From Hymenochaete sp. R1 (lineage: Eukaryota > Basidiomycota > Agaricomycetes > Hymenochaetales > Hymenochaetaceae): a stretch of DNA of 64,000 nt. Positions within the stretch are counted from its first letter, which is position 1. Each line of letters opens with the position of its first letter. The notes below the pieces were generated by a model. The model saw only the letters and a program-made list of their open reading frames with translations. It was not told the DNA's origin and made no database searches. The stretch lies in NCBI GenBank assembly GCA_019400425.1, contig JAFREE010000019.1:62001-126000 (forward strand). Reading direction: 5' to 3'. The position numbers were made by a program, and so were the translations under genes. This document shows positions 23,678 through 34,656 of the stretch, one piece after another.

Positions 23678-25458
23678 ATGTTTGCTGTGGTGAGCTCTTG
23701 CGTGCGACAACGTCCCACTTGGCGCACCTCTTCTCGTACAAGTCTCCGGCAAACAGAGAGCGTCCATCTTAGTACACAGACTCAAGCTCGTTTCCTCGCC
23801 TCACGGGCGTATACGCAATGGACTCGTGCACACCATCATCGACCATTTGCACAATCTTCGACACCCAGCTTCTTTGGCTCTGTAATACCATCTTGGAGGA
23901 GATCCTACGCTGGGTTTGGGCCGGGGCAAGAGCGGAAAAGATTGGTGCATGAATCGGAGGACTGGAGTAGGCGCGTACAGGCCCTCACACCGAGGCAATT
24001 ACTCATCGGGATAGCTGTCGTTGGAGGAGTCGTCTTCTATCTCACACAGTGCGCGTGCCCGTTTTTCATCCCTTATTTTTTTCTACTCCTCTTTCTAACC
24101 CTTTGTTTCCAACTTTACAGTCTAGAGCAAGTGCCAGAAACAGGCCGATGGCGGTTCATAGCCCTTAGACCGAAGTGGGAGACCAGTCTCGCCAAACAGC
24201 AACACGCCGAGCTACTTGAAGAATTTCAAGATCGCATTCTTCCTCCGGACCACCCAGTAACCCGCCAAATATCCACCGTCATTAATGCCGTGCTGCAAGC
24301 AAACAGTCTGGGCGTCATAGCGAGCACTACGACACAGGCAGGTCCGGCAGCAGTTAGGGGTGACGATATTTGGGATCCGGATTATCAGAGGATGGAGATG
24401 GAGTCCGTGAGAGAAGATAGCGCTAGTTTGAGCTTGGATGGCCGTGATGCTTTACGAGAATGGAATCTTATCGTCGTGGATGACCCCAAGGTCGTGAACG
24501 CTGCTGCGACTTTCAGTACGTATCCGTTTTTTCCCCACTTGCAGTGGATTTTTAAATTGATCCAGTCTGCAGATAATATCATTGTTTGGACGGGTATCCT
24601 ACCAATTGCCGGCGACGCAGACGGCCTTGCTGCTGTTTTAAGTCATGGTGTGTTCTCATATGACCCTCCAATTGACTAGTAACTTAAATTAATCTTCGAC
24701 ATGTAGAAATCGCACATTCAGGCAAGTGTCGAAAATGATTTGAATGCGACTGAGATCTGGAATGACCTTTTTACATCCTCAGTCGCCCGCCACAATTCCG
24801 AGAAAATCTCCGCTGGTTTCGTCGCAAATGCCGTTCTCTTTCTCCTCAGTGCCATGGGAGTGGACTTGGGTATCAACGATATCCTTCTCAAGTTCTTCTA
24901 CGAGCTACCAAACTCACGGACAATGGAATTAGAAGGTACGCGGTCCTCGTGTTTTTGCCAGAATGCTGTGGTTCATCCCACGACTTGCGTGTTTCCCAGC
25001 TGATAGTATTGGCCTGAGGTTGGCTTCGAAAGCGTGTTTTGACCCTCGTGGATCAGTTTCGTAAGCATAAAAACTCCTTTAGCTTCCAATAATATCTTCA
25101 ATGACCGGAATCTATTACTTTCTCGAAATAAGAATGCAAACGCGACTGATGCAATTCGCCCAGTCCGAGGGAGCGTCATCGAAGGTAGATCTTAGTTTTC
25201 TCCAAACACATCCTTCAGGCCAGCAACGCATTAAGGTATCTTATATACTTTCCACTTTCTGTACATTGGCTAATTGCTTTCTTGTTGTGCATGTCGTAGC
25301 TCCTCGTAGCTGCACTTCCGGAAGCCTATAGCATCCGCGCAAGCAGCTCCGCATGTGCTCAGCTCCAAGACGACTTCGATGCGTTTAATGCTTTCAGCGC
25401 GGCGACCAATAGAATTGGGCGAGAACAGCAACGGGAGCTAGGTTTCAGAAATAGATGA
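23678..25458 (+). CDS. OMA1: Oma1-like mitochondrial inner-membrane metallopeptidase (M48)
   Basis: Exons 23678-24048, 24121-24515, 24573-24647, 24707-24721, 24783-24935, 25000-25060, 25133-25235 and 25300-25458 join in frame. The N-terminus is rich in Arg, Ser and Thr with few acids, as in a mitochondrial presequence. A membrane segment (LLIGIAVVGGVVFYLT) follows, then HLEQVPETGRWRF, a family landmark. The zinc motif HEIAH is completed across an intron and continues SVARHNSEKIS. Further motifs are EADSIGLRLASKACFDPR, with the third zinc ligand glutamate, and SFLQTHPSGQQRIK. Oma1 cleaves stress-responsive inner-membrane proteins. The intron after HEIAHS (24722-24782) begins with GC, not GT. 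The usual PGG before the VFTGIL-like strand is not evident, so the 24515/24573 junction is less certain. Confidence 0.93.
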
Positions 25459-25661
25459 TAAAAGGTTATGGGCTTGATGTGCAATTGCTCTACGGTTTCT
25501 AGTTCTATTAATATGAAACGACCCCCACACTCACGATATTACACCACGACCCTTTCGTTGCCTTCATTTATCACTTTATCATCAAAATGTGTGTTCTAAT
25601 AGATTTGTTCTAATCTCTACTCAACGTTGTTATTATACATCTGTGCCTCCAATATAGTTTA

Positions 25662-27455
25662 TCATCCTGTTTTCGCCTTCAACTCCCGCCAAAGAGTCAT
25701 GAACATAACCACGCCAACGCCAATGATCGCAATCTCTAATCCAAGATAGTTTAGCATTCCTACGCGAACGCCGGAACCGCCCCAAACAGCTCCGGTTGTC
25801 CGACCTGTGAAGTTACTGTACTGAATGGCTGTTGTCGTTGTTTTAATAATAATAAAAATAATCAGCTCTCGCAATCCGACAAGGCAAAAATAAACCGCAC
25901 AAACGCAAGACACTCACCAAGGCTCATCCTCCCATTACAATCCGGCGGCATCTGCTTACTCAAAAGACTTAAAGTACACGTACTCGCCAAATTAAAGCCC
26001 AACGCAACCAAGAACCAACTGACGAAGAACGAGCCATAACCCAATACGCCTGTGCTCGGCTGCAAGCGGAGTAAAGCCAACGCGATGATGAGGCCTGCGA
26101 ACCCGAGCGCCGACCCGAGGGCGAGGATGTGTCTGTCTTGGGTGCGTCGTACAAGGAGGAGGTTGAATAGGAGGAAAGGGAAGATGCAGATTCCGGCGAG
26201 GGCGATGAAGTTGCCTGCGGCGAAGGGACTCATGTTGAATGGGTTGAGGGGGAAGGGAGAACGATGGAAGAGGGATGGGATGTGCATAGATTGGTTGAGG
26301 GAGGGAGACGAGGGAGAGGGTGAAGATGATGCGGTGAAGACTGGGATATTGGATTCCCATGCACCTAATATGAAGAAACAGGTCATAGCAAACCAGCACA
26401 TAGTGACGACGACACCCCATTGCCTCGCTGACATGTTAAGCACCCCTTGTCTCTCGTTAACGATATCGGAGGAAGATGTTGGGCTTGATCTTGGATTAGA
26501 AAGAGCGCCCATCTCCATCGCTTCTGCTTCTTTCTTTGGCGGATTCTCGAATAGCAACGCACAACACATCCAATAACCCAGCCAAAGGCCCGCCATAATC
26601 CATCCAGGAGCCGAGAATCCGTTGAATGTGTCGCTTCTGAACCCAACCTTGTACAGCAGCCCACCAAAGAAAGGTCCCGCACTCATACCAATGCCCTGAC
26701 CAAGGACAAGCCACCCTGCAAGCGTACTGCGTCTACGGATACCCACAATCCGTGCATCTGTGCAATATCGCTTCGTGTACAAGAACCCGCTGAAGCCGAT
26801 ACCCTGGACCATACGACCGATGAGGATGAGATAAAGGAAGTTGGCCTTATAAGCCAAACCGTAGAGAATGGAGCCGAGGACCATGCTGGCGCAAGTGATG
26901 TGGAGGGGAACTTTGTACTGCCCTATTCGTGGGCGATAATCCAAGTCCGGGCATCAGATGCAATCCGCGGAAGAAAGGACCACTTAATCGTACCTTTGTC
27001 GTATCTCATGAGAGGGATGAGGGCTACTCCAGAGACCGCTGTTGGAATACCAATAACGAGACCGGCGAACGTCGCGGTTCCGCCCAAATGTTCAGCGTAC
27101 ACCGCCGAGGTCGACACAATTGAAAAGAGCGACGTCTATGCCCATCAAGTCAGCGTTACTAACGGGTTACCAGAACAATCTCGTAGCTCACCTGCAACAG
27201 GACGTTCTGTAGGATCATGAGTACCATGGACGGCCCAAAATGGAGTTTGAAGTCATCGCTCTGGATGAGGTTTGTCGGTCCGTCGTCAACAATGGCAACA
27301 TCAGCACTCGTAGGAGACTCGTGCACAGCACTTGCGATGACTCCAACATGCTTTGACTTTGACCGCAAGGTCTCCGGATACTGAGAGCTGACCGAGGCTC
27401 CCTCATGGAGCGATATGCTCTGACGTCGTTCGTAGACCACAGTAGTTGAGCTCAT
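25662..27455 (-). CDS. major facilitator superfamily transporter
   Basis: Exons 27192-27455, 26994-27135, 25918-26922 and 25662-25804 join in phase to about 517 residues. A ~70-residue polar N-terminus precedes repeated hydrophobic helices. Landmarks include the loop region LIPLMRYDKGQYKVPLH between helices 2 and 3, GRMVQGIGFSGF in helix 4 and GWLVLGQGIGMSAGPFFGGL in helix 5, the usual MFS antiporter-like Gly/Pro pattern. A long Ser/Pro-rich cytoplasmic loop splits the two six-helix halves. The protein ends shortly after the last helix with ELKAKTG. It is a plasma- or organelle-membrane secondary transporter; substrate is not readable. Its 3' end converges on the Oma1 gene with a 203-base gap. 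Confidence 0.88.
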
Positions 27456-28308
27456 TGTATACTTTGAGATAGCTGGTTGCTAGCGGTTAAAGAGAGGTTT
27501 GAGCGCAGCACGAACAGCGACGAGGCTGAAAGTAAGCCTGTGCTGTAGTACTATGCTGTGCTGAATCAGAATGACTCCCCATCCGGCCATGGCGGGGGTC
27601 GGAAACAAAAAAAAATGACTTCAGAAAAGAAAGTTCGTAAGCGGAAATTGATTGAGTGCATTCAAAGCACGTGACATTTATCCGCTTTGGGAATATTAGG
27701 CGCCCGCGTTTGAGCACGCACGCAACTCAAGCACCGAAACGTCATATTTTGCTGATTATTAAGTATGAATACCGCTGCGAGTATTATTTTTTCTAAATTA
27801 GAAGTGGCAACACCCAGGACTTCTGTGCAATGCATAGACGTACTCCGTCTTAATCCATCAGGACTCTGCGTTTGCTTTTACTCTTCCGCATACGGCAGCT
27901 TCCGGAAAATTATATTGCGTTTCTAATGCCGCGGAAGTAAGTTTTTTGTGAAGGTAAGGATGCCGCGGCGTACTACTAGTTCAAACTCAACAGAAAAAAA
28001 CGGTAGGCGTAGGATGCATTTCTCTACATGACTTCAGCTCTTGGACTTCATTTGTTCACGACTATCACGACTACTATCATCGCTGGAATGATTCTTAGCG
28101 TTATAACTTTAGCGTTCTATTGCTGTTCAATTTTTCACCCGGGATATTCCAATATAGATATACATCCGATGGCGTTCTACATATCCGCAGATTATGTACA
28201 GGAGAAAATGTATAAAATAAGGCCCGCAATTATGCACACTACCGCCAAAGACCAGCATTCTTTCCAGACATCTAACGCTTACAGCTCAAGAGCATTCACA
28301 ATCCCTAG
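27456..28308. other. divergent intergenic region with TATA-like element
   Basis: This holds the upstream regions of the MFS gene (-) and the first coiled-coil gene (+). A clear TATA-like string (TGTATAAAATAAGG, about 28209-28222) lies ~90 bases before the ATG at 28309, with AT-rich sequence before it. No other feature was recognised. Confidence 0.45.
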
Positions 28309-28650
28309 ATGCCTCAACAGAACGACAATCTCGAGGACAGACGCAAGGCACTAGATGCCGCACTTAAGTATTTGAACGATACATTGCAAGATAGGGCGAC
28401 CGAAATCATGCAGCACCACCAAATAAGCCTGCCGCAGATGGAGGCGAGGCTTCGAAATGCCCAGGCTCAAATGGGAGTGTCGTACATCCTAAACGATACC
28501 GATGCTATCCAGCGCTTATCTGCGCAAATAGAAGCACTCGAAAGGCTGATGCGTCAGGCCGCCGATGAGTTGAGGAGCACAAATCAGGCTGACTACGAGT
28601 TAATCAACGAGATTGAGTCGAGGATTGCTGATTTGGAAAGTATCAACTAA
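28309..28650 (+). CDS. small coiled-coil protein 1, hypothetical
   Basis: A single-exon frame of 113 residues starting MPQQNDNLEDRRKAL. It is almost entirely predicted helix with heptad-like spacing of Leu/Ile/Ala (for example RLSAQIEALERLMRQAADEL and LINEIESRIADLESIN). There is no signal peptide, membrane helix or known domain. A TATA-like box sits about 90 bases upstream. It is the first of three similar-sized coiled-coil genes on the same strand within 1.9 kb. The function is unknown. Confidence 0.6.
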   Translation: MPQQNDNLEDRRKALDAALKYLNDTLQDRATEIMQHHQISLPQMEARLRNAQAQMGVSYILNDTDAIQRLSAQIEALERLMRQAADELRSTNQADYELINEIESRIADLESIN

Positions 28651-29203
28651 ACGCATTATCGCTTGCTATATTGGTCAATGTTAGTCAATCTTTTAAATGT
28701 CAGCGTAGAGATTATATTGAAAACAATTCCCTGGACAGCGGCATCTAGATATACTTGCTATAAGAGCTCAAAAGACCATGCTTCATCTGCTGTAAATTCC
28801 AATCCTAGGCGATAGATAACAACGGAGGCCAACCAGCTTGTATCACCGATGAGCTCACCGACAACATGGACATCGTTTTGCGTGATTCTCTGTCCCCATT
28901 CAGGCCTTTGATCAAAAAAGCAAAGGTAAAGAGTTGCCGTGACTCGCCAACGCTGAGTTGATTATCAACCTGCAAAGAAAAGTAAAGCACACAACGAAAC
29001 TATTAGAAAAGCAAAGTATCACCACCGTAGACAATGACCTACTGCTTTAGAACAACCGACCATTAACCATCAGCTGCTAGTAGATCTCCCTTTCCCACCA
29101 CACCAGCTTAACCGTGACTATATCGGTTGACTCGACTTCCAATATCGAAACCCTAGAATAGAAAATACAGCCGGGAGTCAAACCGGCGGAGGTCTTGTCA
29201 TTC
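28651..29203. other. spacer with one coding-like exon fragment
   Basis: Most of the stretch has no supported frame. A short plus-strand run (about 28810-28927) reads DELTDNMDIVLRDSLSPF and RPLIKKAK and ends at a GTAAAG donor-like site. It could be an exon of a decayed or mis-resolved gene, but nothing confirms it. Confidence 0.3.
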
Positions 29204-29502
29204 GCTAAGAAGATGAGGACTGCTTAAGAAGAAAAGATGAAACGCAGGATGGAGTCACTGAAAAAAATCTTGCGTACTACGAACAGGCCGTCACTAGGGA
29301 GTATGCGAACAACGTACTTGTGCAAGCTGGCGTCACGAATGTATCCGAGGAAGATGGCGGGCATCGCGAGGCTAAGAAAAGGAGGGACGACTGCTTGATA
29401 AAGATTAAGGATGCGAAGGAGAGCTGCGAGAACGCTCAGGCCCTCCTTGCAGTAGTCGACATGATAGAACAACTGGAGGAGGAAGGGAACACGAATATGT
29501 AA
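29204..29502 (+). CDS. small coiled-coil protein 2, hypothetical, 5' end unresolved
   Basis: The open frame reads EDEDCLRRKDETQDGVTEKN, then AYYEQAVTREYANN and HREAKKRRDDCLIKIKDAKE, and ends EQLEEEGNTNM before a stop at 29502. The first ATG inside this frame is only near 29487, unless translation begins at a GTG-like position. An upstream exon spliced at CTAAG near 29207 is therefore likely. The C-terminal half shares a pattern with the next gene: basic run, Cys-Leu, helix, Val/Ile-Asp, Leu/Ile-x-x-Leu and a Gly near the end. This suggests paralogy. Confidence 0.4.
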
Positions 29503-29801
29503 TCATGATTTCTTTCATGTACTTGCAGATAGACATTGAACATCATGTCAAAATCAATAAGTAATAATTCATTACTTACCCATTACGTGCGCTATAATTT
29601 GCTTCTATGATTTGAGAGTCTCAACACTGCGCTCTCCCTTAGCAAAGTAAACGGACGGCCTGAATGGCGTGCGCACTTGCAAAGATGAGTAAAGCACCCT
29701 AAAAGATAATTATAAGTAGGCGAACCTTTGCCAGTGAATCGCTCAACTTACCTATCCACTGTTACCAGAGCCGCCAGTCTCCCCTTTCCACCGCTTGAAC
29801 C
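29503..29801. other. short intergenic spacer
   Basis: No frame is supported. ATAATTATAAGTAGG near 29706 could serve as an AT-rich core promoter for the following gene. Confidence 0.35.
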
Positions 29802-30197
29802 ATGTCGAGTAACAGTAACAAAGCTCAAATTGTCCAACAAATTATGAACGAGTATGGGACTCTTGATTCCTTTGCCGAAGAAGCACGGGCCTGTATGACG
29901 CAAAAGAACGAGAAAGGAATCACGGAGCTCGAGGAGAGGCTATCCATGTATGAGCACGAGGTTGCTGAACTGGAGATTCGTATTGGGCAGATCACGGAAT
30001 ATAGGGATACGACAGAAACAAGCGATAGAAAAATATCTCTTCCGCACGATTGGATGCAAACGTATGCTGGAGTTCTAAGAAAGAAAAAGGAGTGTCTGGA
30101 GGGTTTGCAGGAGGAGAAGGAGGTTAATGCAAGAGCGCTGGGATCGATTGATCAGTTGATAAGGGAGTTGAAGCAGGTTGGAGATAATAGAACTTGA
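29802..30197 (+). CDS. small coiled-coil protein 3, hypothetical
   Basis: A single-exon frame of 131 residues from MSSNSNKAQIVQQIMNEYG to LKQVGDNRT. It has two helical blocks separated by a Thr/Ser-rich turn (YRDTTETSDRK) and a tryptophan-containing segment (SLPHDWMQTYAG). Coiled-coil-like heptads occur in EERLSMYEHEVAELEIRIG and SIDQLIRELKQ. No known domain was found. The last 40 residues resemble the end of the preceding gene. It may be cytoplasmic or nuclear; the function is unknown. Confidence 0.6.
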   Translation: MSSNSNKAQIVQQIMNEYGTLDSFAEEARACMTQKNEKGITELEERLSMYEHEVAELEIRIGQITEYRDTTETSDRKISLPHDWMQTYAGVLRKKKECLEGLQEEKEVNARALGSIDQLIRELKQVGDNRT

Positions 30198-30639
30198 TGG
30201 CTTTGGTTCCACGGATGTCCATATCAATCAGACTCTAAATATCGCACTGAAATTACTGCCTAGTGACTCGTGATACCTCCTGCCGGGGGCACATAACCAT
30301 CCCTTAAGCATAACAAAGCAAAGAGATGCCAGTTACTTACTTGATTCCGCCATTTGCACCATTATTGTACGTCCTTGAAAGCTGATAGCAAATTAAAATT
30401 TCCCACGAGCAAGACTTCCAGGTTTCCTATAATGTCGACAAAAAACAATGCAAAGCATTCAAATCATCGTTAGCTAATTTTTTATGACGCGAACTTCGAA
30501 GGAAGAAAGAGAGAGAATGTCCCCCACCCCCCTTCCCGAGGCAAAAAACCTCCACCGAAGATTGCAATAAATCCGCAAAGTGAACCCACGAAGCGACACA
30601 TCGAATCAAATCGATCATTCTACTGCTAAAATGATAGCC
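30198..30639. other. spacer before the DUF7918 block
   Basis: No supported coding frame on either strand and no repeat recognised. It separates the coiled-coil genes from the 3' end of the DUF7918 pseudogene. Confidence 0.4.
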
Positions 30640-32229
30640 TCGCTAATGCCCACCGAAGATACCTGTGCCCTCAAGCTTCCTCTCATATGGGCTTCCTCCA
30701 CCTTCGTCTCTTTCAATTTCTCGCGTTTCTGCTTTCGCAAAGTTTGGTCTTGAGTACCCTGAATCTGAACATGTTAATGAAGTCAAAATGCAAATAATGA
30801 AGGTTTACAACATATTAGGAGTGTTAAGTACTTCGGAAGACGAGAGAAAAACGGACGGACGATGAGCTGGCTGAGTTCCTCGTCCTCTTTCGCATTTGGA
30901 CCAACTTCCTTCTTTACAGTAGCCAAAGAAGCTGGTGCAGATGCGCACACCAACAGAGCCTGAGTTATCAAGCCAGAGATCGATGTTGCTGATAATGTCC
31001 CCTTCAACTCTTCGGTCCCGCTCTTACTTTCTTGATTGTGTTTTCCCCGAGCTTGGACGTCCAGTTTTCCATCCACAGCTGAACTAATACTCGGTTGCTT
31101 TTCGGTTGAAGCAAGTGTGGTGCTATGACTTGTGCCTGCAGAATTCCTGCAAAACTCCGTTAGCATAATACCCGTGCGTCGAAAATGGTAGTAGATTCAA
31201 AGTGGGCCTTGCGACGACATACCCAGTGGCTTATAAAAGAAACCGGATGCAATATGAGGACCGGTGTCCGCAGGATCGAAGTAATCCAATATCAAACGTT
31301 ATTCTTGACGCTCGGCGCCAGTACAGGTACCATCGCCACCATTATCTAACGTAGGCCTCGCAGGTTTCTTTTCCCTTTAAATAGTGCCCCCTAGGCTGCA
31401 TGAAAGTACGAATGAAAAGGGTTCAGCCTCACAATTTCACATTTTCTCACCTTGCTTTATGCCCACCTAGTTTCTTAGAAGTACCGGACTCTCGTTCAGC
31501 AGTCCTCTCAAGTATTGCAACAGAACAGAGGTGTTCGAGTCCACCCTGGCAGCAGTAGCAAAAACGGCCTTCTTTATGAACCTTTCGGCCCAATTGACTT
31601 TCTCCCTTTTGAATTTTACACGAATGATACGTAGTTCGATGTATCCGACATCATCCGCCGAATATGCAACACTTTCGATATCTATTCGTTCCCTCCACAG
31701 CGGAGTGATAGAGTAAGTAAGCCAGCGCACGTAAAGAGCAGAAAACAGAAAACACTCGAAATCGAAATTTATCGCACCAGTGAGCCTAGTCTCTGAGAAC
31801 ACGAAGTGTCACATCACTGTCGCTCAATTCAATATCAATGCGACACTATTTCCCGTTTGCATTTTTCGGCCGATTCACTGTATGGCAAAGGACGTCGTCG
31901 AGGCATATCTCCGACCTATAAGAAATATCCTTCCGAGCGAGGAATTCCCAGTGTATCGTGGATGGCTGGTATGGGACAAAAACGAAGCGCCAGCAACGCT
32001 GCAATATGACTATTTTGGTCTCCCTTTTCTAATATACCAGATCTGGAACGCCCATAATTGAAGGTGAAAACAGAGCCCGCGAAATACAACGCACCTTTCC
32101 CGCCCGACTAGCAGCCTAGCATGTAGACATTCTCCCGTTGCCCTCGCCCCCATGCTCCTCCCCCTGTTATTCCTCCAACGGCTCCTCATCCACCTTAACA
32201 CGGGCTTTGGATCCTTTGTGTTCAGGCAA
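30640..32229 (-). pseudogene. decayed DUF7918 gene copy
   Basis: Every exon of the intact gene just upstream on this strand has a recognisable but broken counterpart here. Exon 1 starts with TTG in place of ATG (LPEHKGSKARVKVDEEPLEE). It then has stop codons where the intact copy has Tyr and Trp (TAA and TAG). Exon 2 keeps TIHWEFLARKDISYRSEI, with another stop later. Exon 3 keeps ADDVGYIELRII and LRGLLNESP, but needs a frame change to reach the shared KKLGGHKAR end. Exon 4 keeps DYFDPADTGPHIASGFFYKP, with stops before it. Exons 5 and 6 keep VKKEVGPNAKEDEELSQL and a QDQ-rich helix. The order and strand match, so this is a tandem duplicate that has lost function. Confidence 0.82.
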
Positions 32230-32940
32230 TCCGGTGATACCTCTAAATGTTCAAACTTTCAAGTAGCTATGGCGATAATTTGATGATGAAAAGAGAAGGC
32301 GGGGTGAAGAAAGTGACTGTGCGCCATGAGTTTTGTTCCGTGTTTCGAGGCCTTCCGCACAAGTCGTATTGCTGATTACTGCATGCTCGTATCCAGTCGT
32401 ACCCCCACTGGCAAGCGTGTGTAAAGTGTGTGAAGGTGTGAATGCGGCAATAGACGGAGAAGGGAGAAGGAGAAGAAGAGAGTTGAACTTGAGGAAATTT
32501 AAGGACATCGTCGATCAACTTCCCGACACTAACGGTAACCTATTACCATACCTAACCATCACAGAGCTCCGACTGACGAGGCTCTGCTCAACACTGACAT
32601 CTCCTCATCTTCATGTTATTTGGACCATTTTCGACATCAGTTTCATTATCAACTATCTATTACACACAAGAATACCAAAAAAAAAACAATCATTAGTTTG
32701 TCGTAAGCAAGGAGAGAGAAAAATGATTGTAGTGAAAAGGTAAGGGTAAGAATGAAGGGGAGCGGAGAAAGGGGTTCCACCACCTCTGACTTTTTTTCCA
32801 TACGAGAAATTTGGACCTCCCTATAATACAGTGCATAAAAGTATACAAAGGACGCAATCCGCACATTAGCTAAATTTCCAGGAATGAGTTGTCGAAGGAA
32901 TCAAAATGTTCGTTCGCAATGCAATACTTCCGCAAACCAA
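32230..32940. other. spacer between the two DUF7918 copies
   Basis: This region is downstream of the intact copy and upstream of the dead copy. Frames on both strands (for example 32333-32743 and 32251-32508) are uncharacterised and show no splice or domain support. Confidence 0.4.
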
Positions 32941-34656
32941 TTAGTCTACTGTCAAGTCGATGGTCCCGTTGAGGTCCACCGTGAACGGATACGCGCTCGC
33001 GCTCGCTTTTGTATCAGTCTCCGTTTTTACTTTTCCACGGTTTTGTATTCGCGAAATCTGGTCTTGAATGGCTTGTTTTCGCGCCTGTAAAAGGAATCGA
33101 TTTGAATAAAGTTTCATAACACATCAAGAAGGAGGAAGTGAAGGAAGACTGACGTTGAGCTGTCTGAGCTCCTCGCTTTCATCGGCATCCAAGTTCTCGA
33201 ATTTTGGCTTCACTTCCCTCTTTATAGGAAGTGAAGAAGTCGATGCCGATACCGAAGCCGATGCAGACGCCAATAGCGCCAGACCTCTTGTGCTGGAGCC
33301 TGAAGCCGCCGACGCGGACGCAGTCTGCCTCACTTCCTCAGTTACGCGTTTACGTTTTCGATTCTGATTTTCTTGAAGCTGCATGTTCCGTGCTCGGTCT
33401 CTAGCCTCGGCTTGCGTTAAACCAACGTTCGGTTTGATTTCGGGTTTGGGTAAGAGCGGCGCAATGTCTTGAGCCTGCAAAACTTCTATGGGGTTTTTAG
33501 CGGATTCGGTCAACGCAAAGCTCGGTGTGATAAAGGCGCTGACGGAAAGGTTGAAAGAAGAGGAATGAATTTATGACGTACCTAAAGGACGATAGAGGAA
33601 TCGAAAGGTAACGTGAGGGCTTTCGTCCGTGGGATCATAATAATCCCACTCCAAACGATATTCTGATCTTTTAGTAGCAACATCACGTCCACCACTACCA
33701 CTGGCACCATCACCACCACCACCCGCTATCGGAGCCCTCGCAGTCTTGCTATCCTTTTGAATGATGTTCCCTAGGCTATATAACAACAAGCGTGAAAAAA
33801 AGCGAATAGGTAATCAATGTCCGAGACGACGAAAGTAAAACTTATGAAAAAGAAAAGAGACGCAGTCGGCCCTCGATCTCACCTCGCTTTATGCCCACCC
33901 AGTTTTTTGGACGACTCGTGCAATGGTCCCTCGTTCAGGAATTCTCTCAGGTGTGATGGTATAGTGGAGGTGCTGCTAGCAGAGGAACCGGAGGCGATCC
34001 GCGAACCAGCGGACGTTGCCTTGTTTGACTTCGACTTGGTCTTTCCTTTCTTGGCTTTCACTTTTCGAAGTACGACGAGCTTGATGCTCAGCTCGATACA
34101 CCCGATACCATCCGCCGAACGCGCTGCATCTTCGTCATCTACTTGGAAGAACAAAAAGAAAATAAAAATTGAACGTCAATGTTATGAAAATGAGACGCGC
34201 AACTTGAACAAAGACGTACCCGTAAGCTGGATCTCAGAGAACATCAGCTCTCTTATCTCCGTATCGCTCACACTGAGCCCCTCGCAACACTGTTTCCTCG
34301 ATTTTCTCGCCGTTCGGCTCTTAGTGACACAGAAAATGCCATCGACGTACACGCTTCCCCTGAAGTCGATGTTCTCCTCCGTGAGGCATTCCCAATGGAC
34401 CCGGAACGGCTAGTATCGAGCATAGAAAGGTAAGATGAGAAGACGCGATTGAATACGGAGAAGAATGGAAAGGAGCAGGGGCAACAGCGAATGTTCAATG
34501 TAGACACACCTTCCCCGCCTGACTCGCAACCCAGCACGTATACACCTTCCCTTCCCCATTGCTATTACCATCATCACCAACTACCTCTCCTTGATATTCC
34601 TTCAGCGGCTCCCCATCTACCTCAATATACGCGTTGAAGTCTCTATGCTCTGGCAT
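32941..34656 (-). CDS. DUF7918 domain-containing protein
   Basis: Six exons are predicted: 34510-34656, 34220-34410, 33883-34141, 33582-33775, 33154-33485 and 32941-33084. The N-terminal domain has the family layout: start MPEHRDFNAYIEVDGEPLKE, then CWVASQAGK, PFRVHWE, RGSVYVDG and IELSIKLVVLRKV. A central strand region carries YRLEWDYYDPTDESPHVTFR and FLYRPLEVLQAQDIAP. The C-terminal half is charged and Ser/Ala-rich, with NRKRKRVTEE as a possible nuclear signal. It ends in IDLTVD, which resembles a SUMO-interaction motif. DUF7918 is a large basidiomycete family with no known biochemical role. Intron phases and the start are consistent throughout. A dead tandem copy lies immediately downstream. 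Confidence 0.88.

Noticed and set aside
26052..26576. Plus frame of 174 codons
   Set aside because: Antisense shadow of the MFS transporter exon, with no independent motif.
28028..28354. Plus frame starting MTSALGLHLFTTITTTI with a hydrophobic N-terminus
   Set aside because: It covers the TATA-like promoter of the coiled-coil gene and overlaps its start in another frame; no family support.
31780..32061. Plus frame MSLVSENTKCHITVAQF
   Set aside because: Antisense to exon 2 of the DUF7918 pseudogene.
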